Assembly: GCF_000960995.1 (NCBI RefSeq)
Contig: NZ_CP009434.1
Location: 1,426,001 to 1,490,000, forward strand
Length of the DNA: 64,000 bases
Reading direction: 5' to 3'
Source of the DNA: Burkholderia glumae LMG 2196 = ATCC 33617
Lineage (GTDB): Bacteria; Pseudomonadota; Gammaproteobacteria; Burkholderiales; Burkholderiaceae
Of the stretch, positions 25,606-34,821 are shown piece by piece; positions within the stretch are counted from its first letter, which is position 1; every line of letters begins with the position of its first letter. A model generated the notes under the pieces. It searched no databases. It was not told the origin of the DNA and saw only the letters and a list, made by a program, of their open reading frames with translations. The position numbers were made by a program, and so were the translations under genes.

Positions 25606-26325
25606 ATGACCCACACAGACGATAAAACACTCGACGAGCTCGACCGGTTCCTGATGTCCGACATCATGTCGGAGAACACCATGACGATCGAAATGCTCGA
25701 CGGCTACCTGACCGCGATCGCGATCGGCCCGACCACCATCCAGCCGACCGCATGGCTTGCCGACGTCTGGGGGCCGACCGAGGACGATGCGCCCGATTTC
25801 GAGTCCTACGAGCAGGCCGAGTACGTGTTCGGCCTGATGATGCGCCACTACAACGCGATCCTGCAGACCTTCGAGGCCGATCCGGCGTCGATCGCGCCGC
25901 TGTTCAGCGTCAACGAGGTGGACCACGAAGACGAGCCGCACGAGTACATCGACGCCGAAGCCTGGGCGAACGGTTTCTTCCAGGGCATGGGGCTGTGCTG
26001 GGACGACTGGAAGCCGCTGCTGGATCACCCCGATGCCGAGTCGTGGCTCAGGCCGCTGCGCCTGCTCGGCAGCGACGATCTCGACGACGCCGAGCGCGAG
26101 CTCGTCAGCCAGCCCGCCGAGCGCGAGGCGCTGTCGGAGCAGGTGCCGCTCGCGGTCGCGCGAATCTACGAATTCTGGCTGCCGCATCGCGGCTCGACGC
26201 AGGAGCGGCTGCTCGCGCAGACGATCCAGCGCGACGCGCCGAAGGTCGGCCGCAACGATTCCTGCCCGTGCGGCAGCGGCAAGAAGTTCAAGAAGTGCCA
26301 CGGCACGGACGACGCGCAGGCCTGA
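25606..26325 (+). CDS. UPF0149/YecA-family protein with C-terminal SEC-C zinc motif
   Basis: A 239-residue acidic protein. The N-terminal helical UPF0149 domain (about 10-190) has the family motif EMLDGYLTAIAIGPTTIQPT and a WANGFFQGM segment. The last 25 residues are a SEC-C zinc finger, GRNDSCPCGSGKKFKKCHG, the same CxC-x8-CH module found at the SecA C-terminus. YecA-like proteins bind zinc and probably the ribosome or SecA-related partners; exact role unsettled. ATG 25606 gives normal length although the frame is open much further upstream. Confidence 0.88.
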   Translation: MTHTDDKTLDELDRFLMSDIMSENTMTIEMLDGYLTAIAIGPTTIQPTAWLADVWGPTEDDAPDFESYEQAEYVFGLMMRHYNAILQTFEADPASIAPLFSVNEVDHEDEPHEYIDAEAWANGFFQGMGLCWDDWKPLLDHPDAESWLRPLRLLGSDDLDDAERELVSQPAEREALSEQVPLAVARIYEFWLPHRGSTQERLLAQTIQRDAPKVGRNDSCPCGSGKKFKKCHGTDDAQA

Positions 26326-26352
26326 GGGGGCGTGCGGTCCCCCGCCTGCGGC

Positions 26353-26847
26353 TCAGTGCAGGTAGGTGACGCGGCGCTCGCGCGTGCGGATCTCGAGCCC
26401 GGCGTCGAGCAGCGAGATCGCGAACCAGCGCGTGAGCTTGAGCACGCCGCTCACCGAGAACGCGGGCAGCCAGTCGTTCAGCACGCGCATCGCCGCCTCG
26501 CCGCGCGTGGCCTGCAGATGCGCGATGGCCTGCAGCAGCGAGGCTTCGTCGTGGGCGAGCTCGCGCGCGCAGCGGCAGCGCATGTCGAGCGGGCGTGCCG
26601 CCGAACCGGCGAGCGCGCACATCATCATGTCGAAGTGGTCCAGGCCGTCGGCATGGACGCCGGCCTCGGCCAGCACGTCGCGCCAGGTAGGGGGCCGCCG
26701 CGCGCTCGCGGGGTTGGCGCAGGCGGCATCGGGATGCAGCCAGATCCGCACGGCGGTCAGGATGATGCGTTCGGCGGTATCGGGATCGCCCGCGAGCGGG
26801 TCGTCGATCGGCGAAGCATGGTGTGCGGCGAGTCGCGTGTCGTCCAT
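26353..26847 (-). CDS. hypothetical protein, convergent with the YecA-like gene
   Basis: A 164-residue protein starting at ATG 26847, 5 bp after a GGAGGT SD. It is mostly helical by composition: a tail-like start (MDDTRLAAHHASP), a His/Cys-containing middle (FDMMMCALAGSAARPLDMRC, RCARELAHDEASLLQAIAHL) and a C-terminus WFAISLLDAGLEIRTRERRV. The CRC and His residues could bind metal but no motif is clear. The frame is open upstream nearly to a Fur-like site at 27142-27160. I do not recognise the family. Confidence 0.7.
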   Translation of the reverse strand: MDDTRLAAHHASPIDDPLAGDPDTAERIILTAVRIWLHPDAACANPASARRPPTWRDVLAEAGVHADGLDHFDMMMCALAGSAARPLDMRCRCARELAHDEASLLQAIAHLQATRGEAAMRVLNDWLPAFSVSGVLKLTRWFAISLLDAGLEIRTRERRVTYLH

Positions 26848-27508
26848 GGCACCTCCAGGAATTCGATGATGGGTAGGGGCGGGGCCGGCGCGTGCCGCTC
26901 CGCGGAAAGGATGCGGGCCGCGCGCCAGCACGACGGCTGACGACGGGTGGCGGCCCGCTCGGCGCAAGCCGGCTCGCGAGCCGGGCCGCCGCTCAGGCCG
27001 CCATTCGCGTCCCCGGGCGCCGGCCGCCAGCCGTTGCCCGCTTTGCTGCGCCCTGCGATGCGGCACGACGGCCGCGCCGCCTGCGATCAGCTCGGATCGG
27101 CACGGGCGATGGGCCAATGATCGGCCAGTTTGCCCTTAAATGCAAATGATTCTCATTTATTGAATGAACAAGGCGGCACTGGCCGGTGCGCTGGCCGGCG
27201 CTTTCCCGCCCTGCTTCGGGCCCGCGCCAGTGGGCAAGCGGCGCCAACTGGCGCATGATCGACGCAGGCGGCGTGCCGGGCGCTGCACCGGCTGCCGCGC
27301 GCCGCCGCCTTGCCGCCTGCTTCGTCGCGGCGCATGCCGAGGCGCGCGGCGCGGCGGCACGCACCGTCACGGTGCGCGAAGTCGGCAAACGGTGCCATAT
27401 CGGTGAAAGTCTCAGTCTGGCGCAAGGCACGGACCTTGCTGGATACTGTTTCACGCCGGTCCGGCATGGTGGATGCCGAACAGAAGAAGAGAGAGGGAGA
27501 GACCCTGA
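26848..27508. other. 660-bp divergent gap with a Fur-like site
   Basis: The gap separates a minus-strand hypothetical gene from the plus-strand ATP-grasp operon. Its only AT-rich patch is 27128-27170, which holds the Fur-like box. Reading frames after the box (for example one starting MNKAALAGALAGAF at 27164) run into Arg-rich shadow sequence and are not called. The ATP-grasp gene's SD is the purine-rich GAGAGAGGGAGAG (27490-27502). Confidence 0.4.
27142..27160. promoter_or_regulatory. Fur-box-like site
   Basis: GCAAATGATTCTCATTTAT matches 12 of 19 positions of the Fur consensus GATAATGATAATCATTATC, including the central ATGAT...TCATT palindrome. It is isolated in GC-rich DNA. Candidate targets are the hypothetical gene at 26847 (295 bp away, minus) or the ATP-grasp/alpha-E/transglutaminase operon (350 bp away, plus). 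Neither is an obvious iron gene. Confidence 0.45.
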
Positions 27509-28924
27509 ATGAAGCCATTCGATGAAATGCTGCAATCCGGCGACTCGGTACGCGCCCCTTACGAGCGCCTCAAGCAATGGCTCGATACGCAGGACCCTGC
27601 GAGCCTGGCACAAAAGGCCCACGACGCCGAAGGCGTGTTCCGGCGCACCGGCATCACGTTCGCCGTCTACGGCGACGCGGAGGCCGCCGAGCGGCTGATC
27701 CCGTTCGACATCGTGCCGCGCATCATTTCCGGGCAGGAATGGACCCGCCTGTCCCAGGGCATCGAACAGCGCGTGATGGCGCTCAATGCGTTCCTCGACG
27801 ACATCTACCACCGCCAGGAAATCGTGCGCGCCGGCATCGTGCCGAAGCACCTGATCGCGCACAACGAGGCGTTCCTGCCCGAGATGATCGGCTTCCGGCC
27901 GCCCGGCAACGTCTATACGCACATCATCGGCGTGGACATCGTGCGTACCGCCGAGCACCAGTTCTACGTGCTGGAGGACAACGCGCGCACGCCGTCGGGC
28001 GTGTCGTACATGCTGGAAAACCGCGAAACCATGATGCAACTGTTTCCCGAGCTGTTCCAGCGCGTCAAGGTGCGGCCCGTCGAGACCTACCCGCAGCTGC
28101 TGCGCCAGTCGCTGGCGGCGGTCTGTCCGCCGGGCGGCAACGCCGACAACCCGACGGTGGCCGTGCTCACGCCCGGCATCCACAACTCCGCCTACTACGA
28201 GCACGCGTTCCTGGCCGACCAGATGGGCGTGCATCTGGTGGAGGGCAGCGACCTGCAGGTGATCGACGGGCGCGTGGCGATGCGCACCACCGAGGGCTTC
28301 CGGCCGATCGACGTGCTGTACCGGCGCCTCGACGACGCATTCCTCGATCCGCTCACGTTCCGTCCCGATTCGGTGCTCGGCGTGGCCGGCATCATGGACG
28401 TCTATCGCGCCGGCAACATCACGATCGCCAACGCGCCCGGCACCGGCATCGCCGACGACAAGGCGATCTATTCCTACATGCCCGAGATCGTCGAGTTCTA
28501 CACCGGCCGCAAGGCGCTGCTCGAGAACGTGCCGACCTGGCGCTGCGGCGAGGCCGACAGCCTCAAGTACGTGCTCGACCACCTGGAGGAGCTGGTGGTG
28601 AAGGAGGTGCACGGCTCGGGCGGCTACGGCATGCTGGTCGGCCCGGCCTCCACGCGCGCGGAGCGCGAGACCTTCTCGGCCAAGCTGCGCGCGCGGCCGG
28701 CCAACTACATCGCGCAGCCCACGCTCGCGCTATCCACCACGCCGATCCTGACCGAGAAGGGACTCGCGCCGCGCCACGTCGACCTGCGCCCGTTCGTGCT
28801 GGTCTCGGACCGGATCCGCATCACGCCGGGCGGGCTCACGCGCGTGGCGCTCAAGGAGGGCTCGCTCGTCGTCAATTCGAGCCAGGGCGGCGGAACCAAG
28901 GACACCTGGGTGCTGGCCGACTGA
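27509..28924 (+). CDS. circularly permuted ATP-grasp enzyme (stand-alone copy)
   Basis: A 471-residue protein of the CP_ATPgrasp family (COG2308). Family landmarks: PRIISGQEWTRLSQGIEQRV and LNAFLDDIYHRQEIVRAGIV near the N-terminus, GVDIVRTAEHQFYVLEDNAR with the nucleotide-binding acidic cluster, RVDDxxLDPLxF-like text at RRLDDAFLDPLTFRPDSVLG, NAPGTGIADDKAIYSYMPEI, and the C-terminal RPFVLVSDRIRITPGGLTRV. ATP-grasp enzymes join a carboxylate to an amine. With the alpha-E gene 94 bp downstream and a transglutaminase gene after that, it is the first gene of a predicted peptide-ligase module. The substrate is unknown. Confidence 0.92.
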   Translation: MKPFDEMLQSGDSVRAPYERLKQWLDTQDPASLAQKAHDAEGVFRRTGITFAVYGDAEAAERLIPFDIVPRIISGQEWTRLSQGIEQRVMALNAFLDDIYHRQEIVRAGIVPKHLIAHNEAFLPEMIGFRPPGNVYTHIIGVDIVRTAEHQFYVLEDNARTPSGVSYMLENRETMMQLFPELFQRVKVRPVETYPQLLRQSLAAVCPPGGNADNPTVAVLTPGIHNSAYYEHAFLADQMGVHLVEGSDLQVIDGRVAMRTTEGFRPIDVLYRRLDDAFLDPLTFRPDSVLGVAGIMDVYRAGNITIANAPGTGIADDKAIYSYMPEIVEFYTGRKALLENVPTWRCGEADSLKYVLDHLEELVVKEVHGSGGYGMLVGPASTRAERETFSAKLRARPANYIAQPTLALSTTPILTEKGLAPRHVDLRPFVLVSDRIRITPGGLTRVALKEGSLVVNSSQGGGTKDTWVLAD

Positions 28925-29018
28925 GCCGTCCGGCTCACGCGGCGCACCTCACCCGGCGTGCGCGGCGGCCCTGCGGGGCGCCGCGCGCGAAAGCAACAAC
29001 GATCGGAGTCAACGGGAA

Positions 29019-29960
29019 ATGCTTCTTGGACGCACTGCAAGCGGTCTCTACTGGATGTACCGCTACATCGAGCGCGCGGAGAACACCGCGCGCATCGTCG
29101 ACGCGGGCCTGCGCATGGCGCTGACGCGCACCGCCGACGCGCCGGCCGAATGGTCCTCGGTGCTGGTCAGCTCGGGCGCCGACGACGGCTTCCGGCAGAA
29201 ATACGACGAATATACGGTGGACAACGTCGCCGACTATCTGCTGCGCGACCGCGATAACCCGTCGAGCGTGCTGTCGTGCATCGAATACGCGCGGATGAAC
29301 GCGCGCATGGTGCGCATCGCGCTCACGCGCGAGCTGTGGGAGACCGTCAACGACGCCTGGCAGTCGGTCAAGCGCCTGCTCTCGCGGCCGTTCACGTCGA
29401 GCCAGCTGCCGGCGATCCTCGACCACATCAAGCGCGAGACCGCGCTGATGCTCGGCAGCTTCTACAGCACCATGCTGCGCAACGAGATCTTCGATTTCGC
29501 CGAGATCGGCGCGTTCATCGAGCGCGCCGACAACACCGCGCGGATTCTCGACGTGAAATATCACCTGCTGCTGCCGTCGGTGTCGCACGTCGGCACCATG
29601 ATCGACAACTACCAGTGGGAGTCGATCCTGCGCTCGGTGGCCGCGCACCGCTCGTACCGCTGGGTCTACGACGTGCAGTACAAGCCGATCAACATCGCCG
29701 ACTACCTGATCCTGAACGGCCGCATGCCGCGCTCGCTGCGCTACTGCGCGGGGCGCGTGATGTCGAGCCTGAACCGCCTCGGGAAAGATTACGGCGTGAC
29801 GCACGAATGTCACGACACCGCCGCGAAAATCCTGCAGACGCTGTCCGACAATTCGGTCGAACGGATCTTCAAGAGCGGGCTGCACGAGTTCCTGACCGAC
29901 TTCATCGGCCGGAACAACAGCCTCGGCATCGAAATCGCCCAAGCCTACAACTTCGACTGA
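29019..29960 (+). CDS. alpha-E domain protein (stand-alone copy)
   Basis: A 313-residue all-helical protein (COG2307, DUF403). The family's N-terminal signature is TASGLYWMYRYIERAENTAR, and a second internal copy appears as AEIGAFIERADNTARILDVK. These YxERAxNxxR motifs look like binding surfaces for an acidic or nucleotide ligand. The protein always travels with the circularly permuted ATP-grasp enzyme, and in the second module here (34822-37476) the two are fused, which argues for a physical complex. No enzymatic activity is known. Confidence 0.92.
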   Translation: MLLGRTASGLYWMYRYIERAENTARIVDAGLRMALTRTADAPAEWSSVLVSSGADDGFRQKYDEYTVDNVADYLLRDRDNPSSVLSCIEYARMNARMVRIALTRELWETVNDAWQSVKRLLSRPFTSSQLPAILDHIKRETALMLGSFYSTMLRNEIFDFAEIGAFIERADNTARILDVKYHLLLPSVSHVGTMIDNYQWESILRSVAAHRSYRWVYDVQYKPINIADYLILNGRMPRSLRYCAGRVMSSLNRLGKDYGVTHECHDTAAKILQTLSDNSVERIFKSGLHEFLTDFIGRNNSLGIEIAQAYNFD

Positions 29961-29970
29961 GAGAGCTGCC

Positions 29971-30915
29971 ATGCGACTTGCGATTCGTCATATCTCACGC
30001 TTTCGGTTCGACGACAACGCCACCCACGCCCTGCAGCGCCTGCGCCTGCGCCCGCCGGGCGGCCCCGGCCAGACGGTGCGGGCCTGGCAGGTGACGATCG
30101 ACGGCGTGGAGCCCACCGTCGGCTACGCGGACGGCCTGGGCAACCGCATCGACCTGGTGCGCCACGATCGCGGCGAGCGGCCCGAGGTGGTGGTGATCGC
30201 CGCCGGCGTGGTCGAGACGCAGGACCGCGCCGGCATCGTCGGCAGCGCCGACGACTACGCCGTGCCGTGGATCTTCGAGCGCACCACCGGCTTCACCCAG
30301 GCCGGCGAGCGCGTGCTCTCGATCGCCGCCGCGCTGCCGCTCGAACACCGCAGCCTCGACGCGCTGCACTGGCTGATGTCGGAGGTCCACGCGCGGATTC
30401 GCTACGCGCCCGAGCTGGCCGACGCCGACACCGATGCCGAGCACGCGCTCGAAGCCGGCGAGGGCACCAGCCGCGACCACGCGCATGCGTTCATCGCGGT
30501 GGCGCGCGCGCTGAAGATTCCGGCGCGCTACGTGGCCGGCTATCTGCTGACGGACGGCCCGCTGCAGCGGATCGCCGAGACCATGCAGCAGGCAGGCGGC
30601 GCGCAGCAGTCGCAGCGCATGCCGCTCGAGGCCGACGGCATCCGCCACCTCGCCGCGGACGCGCCCGAGGCGGTGGCCCGCCAGCAGCAGACGAGCGTCA
30701 CGACCTACCCGCCGTCGGGCCACGCCTGGGCCGAGGCCTATGTCGAGGGGCTCGGCTGGGTGGGCTTCGATCCGTTCATGAACCGTTGCCCCGACGAGCG
30801 CTACGTGCGCGTGGCCGCCGGGCTCGACCATACCGACGCGCGGCCCGTGACGGGAATCGGCGCCTCGCCGGTGGCCGTCGAGATCAGCGTGATCCAGTCG
30901 CCCGAACTCGTCTGA
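29971..30915 (+). CDS. transglutaminase-like protein with Ser in place of the catalytic Cys
   Basis: A 314-residue protein with the bacterial transglutaminase N-terminal beta domain (about 1-85, RLAIRHISRFRFDDNATHAL) and core (about 140-290). The nucleophile motif, usually G-x-C-(R/Q)-D-x-(A/S)-H, reads GEGTSRDHAHAFIAVARALK: S167 (AGC at 30469-30471) replaces Cys. His251 (PPSGHAWAEAY) and Asp267 (VGFDPF) of the triad are kept. It starts 10 bp after the alpha-E gene, so it is in the same operon. Either a Ser-nucleophile peptidase variant or an inactive binding partner. Confidence 0.88.
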   Translation: MRLAIRHISRFRFDDNATHALQRLRLRPPGGPGQTVRAWQVTIDGVEPTVGYADGLGNRIDLVRHDRGERPEVVVIAAGVVETQDRAGIVGSADDYAVPWIFERTTGFTQAGERVLSIAAALPLEHRSLDALHWLMSEVHARIRYAPELADADTDAEHALEAGEGTSRDHAHAFIAVARALKIPARYVAGYLLTDGPLQRIAETMQQAGGAQQSQRMPLEADGIRHLAADAPEAVARQQQTSVTTYPPSGHAWAEAYVEGLGWVGFDPFMNRCPDERYVRVAAGLDHTDARPVTGIGASPVAVEISVIQSPELV

Positions 30916-31201
30916 GCCGGTGCGGCGGGCATGGCGTCGGCGGCGGGCGGCCCACGGTGCGCCGCGCTGCGCGCACCGGACCCGGCGGCTCGCGCATGCC
31001 GCCGCATGCCGGCGGTCGTGCAACGCGGCGAGCGCAAACCGGAACCCCGGCCCGCTCCATATTGCCCGCCGCCGCCTGCGGAACCGCCGAACCGTTTGCC
31101 CGGAGCCGCCTGAGGCCGAACCCGACTGCCCGAACCGAGCCACCCCGAACCGAATCCGCCGCATCGCCGCCCCGGCCTGAACCGAACCCATCGATCCCGA
31201 C
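30916..31201. repeat. gap with clustered CCGAACC motifs
   Basis: Between two transglutaminase genes; the right half (31080-31200) carries many copies of CCGAACC/GAACCGA at irregular 8-25 bp spacing, e.g. near 31086, 31117, 31135, 31147, 31181. The cluster looks like a degenerate short repeat rather than code. No promoter motif is obvious before 31202. Confidence 0.4.
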
Positions 31202-34200
31202 ATGTCCATCCACGTCGCGCTTCACCACACCACCCGCTACCGCTATGACCGGCTGGTCGGCCTCGGGCCGCAGATCGTGCGGCTGCGTCCGGCACCGCAT
31301 TGCCGCACGCCGATCCTGTCCTACTCGATGAAGGTCGAGCCGGCGCAGCACTTCGTGAACTGGCAGCAGGACCCGTTCGCCAACTACCTGGCGCGGCTCG
31401 TGTTTCCCGAGCGCACGCGCGAGTTCGAGATCACCATCGATCTGGTGGCCGAGATGGCGGTCTACAATCCGTTCGACTTCTTCCTGGAGGAATCGGCCGG
31501 CCAGTTCCCGTTCGACTACGACGCGGCGCTGCGCGAGGAGCTGGCGCCGTATCTGGCCTGCGACGCGGCCACCAGCGCCTCGCCGGTATTGCGCGACTAC
31601 CTCGCGAGCATCGATCGCGCGCCGGCGGCCACCATCGACTTCCTGGTCGCGCTGAATCAGCGGCTGCAGAAGGACATCCGCTACCTGGTGCGGATGGAGC
31701 CCGGGGTGCAGACGCCCGACCAGACGCTGCGCCGCGCCTCGGGCTCGTGCCGCGACAGCGGCTGGCTGCTGGTGCAGCTGTGCCGGCACCTGGGACTCGC
31801 CGCGCGCTTCGTGTCGGGCTACCTGATCCAGCTCGCGCCCGACGTGAAGGCGCTCGACGGCCCGAGCGGCACCGAGGTCGATTTCACCGACCTGCACGCG
31901 TGGTGCGAGGTCTACCTGCCCGGCGCCGGCTGGATCGGCTTCGACCCGACCTCGGGCCTGCTGGCGGGCGAGGGGCACATTCCGCTCGCCTGCACGCCGC
32001 AGCCCACCAGTGCCGCGCCCGTCGAGGGGCTGATCGACGACTGCGAGGTGGCGTTCGAGCACCACATGGCGGTCACGCGCATCTACGAATCGCCGCGCGT
32101 GACCAAGCCCTATACCGACCACCAGTGGGCGGCCGTGCTGGAGCTGGGCACGGCGGTGGACGCGCGGCTCGCGGCCGGCGACGTGCGGCTCACGCAGGGC
32201 GGCGAGCCGACCTTCGTGTCGATCGACGACCGCGACGGCGCCGAATGGAACACCGACGCGCTCGGGCCGACCAAGCGCGGCTATGCCACCTCGCTGGTGC
32301 AGAAGCTGCGCGCCGAATACGGCACGGGCGGCTTCCTGCATTTCGGCCAGGGCAAGTGGTATCCCGGCGAGCAGCTGCCGCGCTGGGCGCTGTCGGTGTG
32401 CTGGCGCAAGGACGGCGAGCCGGTCTGGCAGGACCCGTCGCGGTTCGCCGACGAGCGCGAGCCGTCGGCCTATACCAGCGCCGACGCCGAGCGCTTCATC
32501 CGCGCGCTGGCCGAGCGGCTCGGCCTGTCGGGCGAGCACATCCGGCCTGGCTTCGAGGATGTCTGGTACTACCTGTGGCGCGAACGCCGCCTGCCGGTCA
32601 ACGTCGATCCCTTCGATTCGCGCCTCGACGACGAACTCGAACGCGCGCGCCTGCGCAAGGTGTTCGACCAGAAGCTCGACACCGTGATCGGCTACGTGCT
32701 GCCGCTCAAGGCGCTGCCGGCGTCGCCGGAGCTGGCCGGCCCGCGCTGGCAGACCGGCCCGTGGTTCTTCCGCGACGAGCGCATGTACCTGATTCCCGGC
32801 GATTCGCCGATGGGCTACCGGCTGCCGCTCGATTCGCTGCCGTGGGTGAGCGCGACGGACTATCCCTATCTGGTCGATCGCGATCCGTTCGCACCGCACG
32901 AGCCGCTGCCGGGCGCCGAGGCGCTGCGCGCGCGCTATCTGGCCGCCGCCGACGCGCCGCGCTATCTGGCCGGGCAGCCCGATCCCTGGCTGGCCGGCAC
33001 GCCGCGCACCACGCTGCAGTCGCGGCTCGATGCGCAGGGGCACGCGTTCGGCGGCCCCGACCTCGATCGCGCGCCGCCTGGGTTCGACGCGCCGCCGGCG
33101 GGTGAGGACGCCGGCTCGCGCGAGCCCGGGCGCTTCGAATCGGCGGCCTGGATCACGCGCACCGCGATGTGCTCGCAGGTGCGCGACGGCGTGCTCTATC
33201 TGTTCATGCCGCCGCTGGCCGCGCTCGAGGACTATTTGGACCTGCTCGGCGCGATCGAGCTGACCGCGTGCGCGCTCGACATGAAGCTGGTGCTGGAGGG
33301 CTACCCGCCGCCGCGCGACGCGCGCCTGGCGATGCTGCAGGTCACGCCCGATCCCGGCGTGATCGAGGTGAACATTCATCCCGCGCACGACTTCCCGCAA
33401 CTGGTGCAGCAGACCGAATTCCTCTACGACGCGGCCTGGCGCACGCGGCTGTCGTCGGAGAAATTCATGATCGACGGCCGCCACGTGGGCACCGGCGGCG
33501 GCAACCACTTCGTGCTGGGCGGCGCGACGCCGGCCGACAGCCCGTTCCTGCGCCGCCCGGACCTGCTCGCGAGCCTGATCGCGTACTGGCACAATCATCC
33601 GTCGCTGTCGTACCTGTTCTCGGGCCTGTTCATCGGGCCGACCAGCCAGGCGCCGCGCGTGGACGAGGCGCGCAACGACCAGCTCTACGAGCTCGACATC
33701 GCGTTCGGCGAGATCGCGCGCAACAAGCTGCTGTACGGCCAGGACATGCCGCCCTGGCTGGTCGATCGCGTGCTGCGCAACCTGCTGGTGGACGTGACCG
33801 GCAACACGCACCGCAGCGAGTTCTGCATCGACAAGCTCTATTCGCCCGATTCGTCCACCGGCCGGCTCGGGCTGCTGGAGCTGCGCGCCTTCGAGATGCC
33901 GCCGCACGCGCGCATGAGCCTGGTGCAGCAGCTGCTGCTGCGCGCGCTGGTGGCGCGCTTCTGGGAGACCCCGTACACCACGCCGCTCACGCGCTGGGGC
34001 ACCGCGCTGCACGATCGCTTCATGCTGCCCGCGTTCGTGAAGATGGATTTCGACGACGTGCTGACCGAGATGGGCGAAGCCGGCTTCGGCTTCGACGCGG
34101 CCTGGTTCGCTCCGCATTTCGAGTTCCGCTTCCCGCTGTTCGGGCAGATCGCCGTGCGCGGCATCGAGCTGAGCCTGCGCGGCGCGCTGGAGCCGTGGCA

Positions 34201-34669
34201 CGTGATGGGCGAGGAGGGCGCGGCGGGCGGCACGGTGCGCTACGTCGATTCCTCGCTGGAGCGGCTCGAGGTGCGCGTGAGCGGGCTCAACGACAACCGC
34301 CACGTGGTGACCGTCAACGGCCGCGCGCTGCCGCTGCAGCCCACCGGCACGGCCGGCGAGTACGTGGCCGGGGTGCGCTACAAGGCCTGGGCGCCGCCCT
34401 CGGCGCTGCATCCGACGATCGGCGTCCACGCGCCGCTCACCTTCGACATCGTCGATACCTGGATGCGGCGCTCGCTGGGCGGCTGCTGCTATCACGTCGC
34501 GCATCCGGGCGGGCGCAACTACGCGACCTTCCCGGTCAACGCCTACGAGGCGGAAAGCCGGCGGCTCGCGCGCTTCGTCTCGATCGGCCACACGCCGGGG
34601 CGCATGGACGTGGCGCCGGCCGCGCCGAGCCGCGAGTTTCCGTTCACGCTCGACCTGCGGCGCGAATGA
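31202..34669 (+). CDS. transglutaminase-DUF2126 large protein
   Basis: A 1155-residue two-part protein (COG1305 + COG4196). The N-terminal transglutaminase is intact: C183 (SGSCRDSGWLLVQLCRHLGL), H232 (DLHAWCEVYLPGAGW) and D248 (GFDPTSG). From about 300 onward is DUF2126: YTDHQWAAVLELGTAVDARL, RLTQGGEPTFVSIDDRDGAE, GPTKRGYATSLVQKLRAEYG, QGKWYPGEQLPRWALSVCWR, and KFMIDGRHVGTGGGNHFVLG. DUF2126 has GGxP and HxGTGGGNH motifs suggesting a glutamine-synthetase-like or amidoligase active site (family knowledge: predicted amidoligase). It heads the second half of the cluster after a 286-bp gap. Confidence 0.92.
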   Translation: MSIHVALHHTTRYRYDRLVGLGPQIVRLRPAPHCRTPILSYSMKVEPAQHFVNWQQDPFANYLARLVFPERTREFEITIDLVAEMAVYNPFDFFLEESAGQFPFDYDAALREELAPYLACDAATSASPVLRDYLASIDRAPAATIDFLVALNQRLQKDIRYLVRMEPGVQTPDQTLRRASGSCRDSGWLLVQLCRHLGLAARFVSGYLIQLAPDVKALDGPSGTEVDFTDLHAWCEVYLPGAGWIGFDPTSGLLAGEGHIPLACTPQPTSAAPVEGLIDDCEVAFEHHMAVTRIYESPRVTKPYTDHQWAAVLELGTAVDARLAAGDVRLTQGGEPTFVSIDDRDGAEWNTDALGPTKRGYATSLVQKLRAEYGTGGFLHFGQGKWYPGEQLPRWALSVCWRKDGEPVWQDPSRFADEREPSAYTSADAERFIRALAERLGLSGEHIRPGFEDVWYYLWRERRLPVNVDPFDSRLDDELERARLRKVFDQKLDTVIGYVLPLKALPASPELAGPRWQTGPWFFRDERMYLIPGDSPMGYRLPLDSLPWVSATDYPYLVDRDPFAPHEPLPGAEALRARYLAAADAPRYLAGQPDPWLAGTPRTTLQSRLDAQGHAFGGPDLDRAPPGFDAPPAGEDAGSREPGRFESAAWITRTAMCSQVRDGVLYLFMPPLAALEDYLDLLGAIELTACALDMKLVLEGYPPPRDARLAMLQVTPDPGVIEVNIHPAHDFPQLVQQTEFLYDAAWRTRLSSEKFMIDGRHVGTGGGNHFVLGGATPADSPFLRRPDLLASLIAYWHNHPSLSYLFSGLFIGPTSQAPRVDEARNDQLYELDIAFGEIARNKLLYGQDMPPWLVDRVLRNLLVDVTGNTHRSEFCIDKLYSPDSSTGRLGLLELRAFEMPPHARMSLVQQLLLRALVARFWETPYTTPLTRWGTALHDRFMLPAFVKMDFDDVLTEMGEAGFGFDAAWFAPHFEFRFPLFGQIAVRGIELSLRGALEPWHVMGEEGAAGGTVRYVDSSLERLEVRVSGLNDNRHVVTVNGRALPLQPTGTAGEYVAGVRYKAWAPPSALHPTIGVHAPLTFDIVDTWMRRSLGGCCYHVAHPGGRNYATFPVNAYEAESRRLARFVSIGHTPGRMDVAPAAPSREFPFTLDLRRE

Positions 34670-34821
34670 GGCGCGGCGCGCGCGGCCAGGCCGGCATCCT
34701 GCGAGGCGGCGGGAACGTCGCGGCGGGAATGATAGGATGCGGGCTCGACGGGCGGCGCGCGTCGCGGCCCCGGAGGCCGCGGCCGCGCCGGCATGCCGCC
34801 CGAGACTGACGAAACGACATC

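Noticed and set aside
27164..27406. 80-codon frame with signal-like start right after the Fur-like box
   Set aside because: After 15 residues it becomes Arg-rich shadow sequence with no SD and no motif; could be a decayed exported gene but the support is too thin.
30884..34591. A 1235-codon minus-strand open frame
   Set aside because: It lies opposite the transglutaminase-DUF2126 gene, is rich in Arg, Gln, His and Ala, and has no domain; a GC-skew shadow of the real gene.
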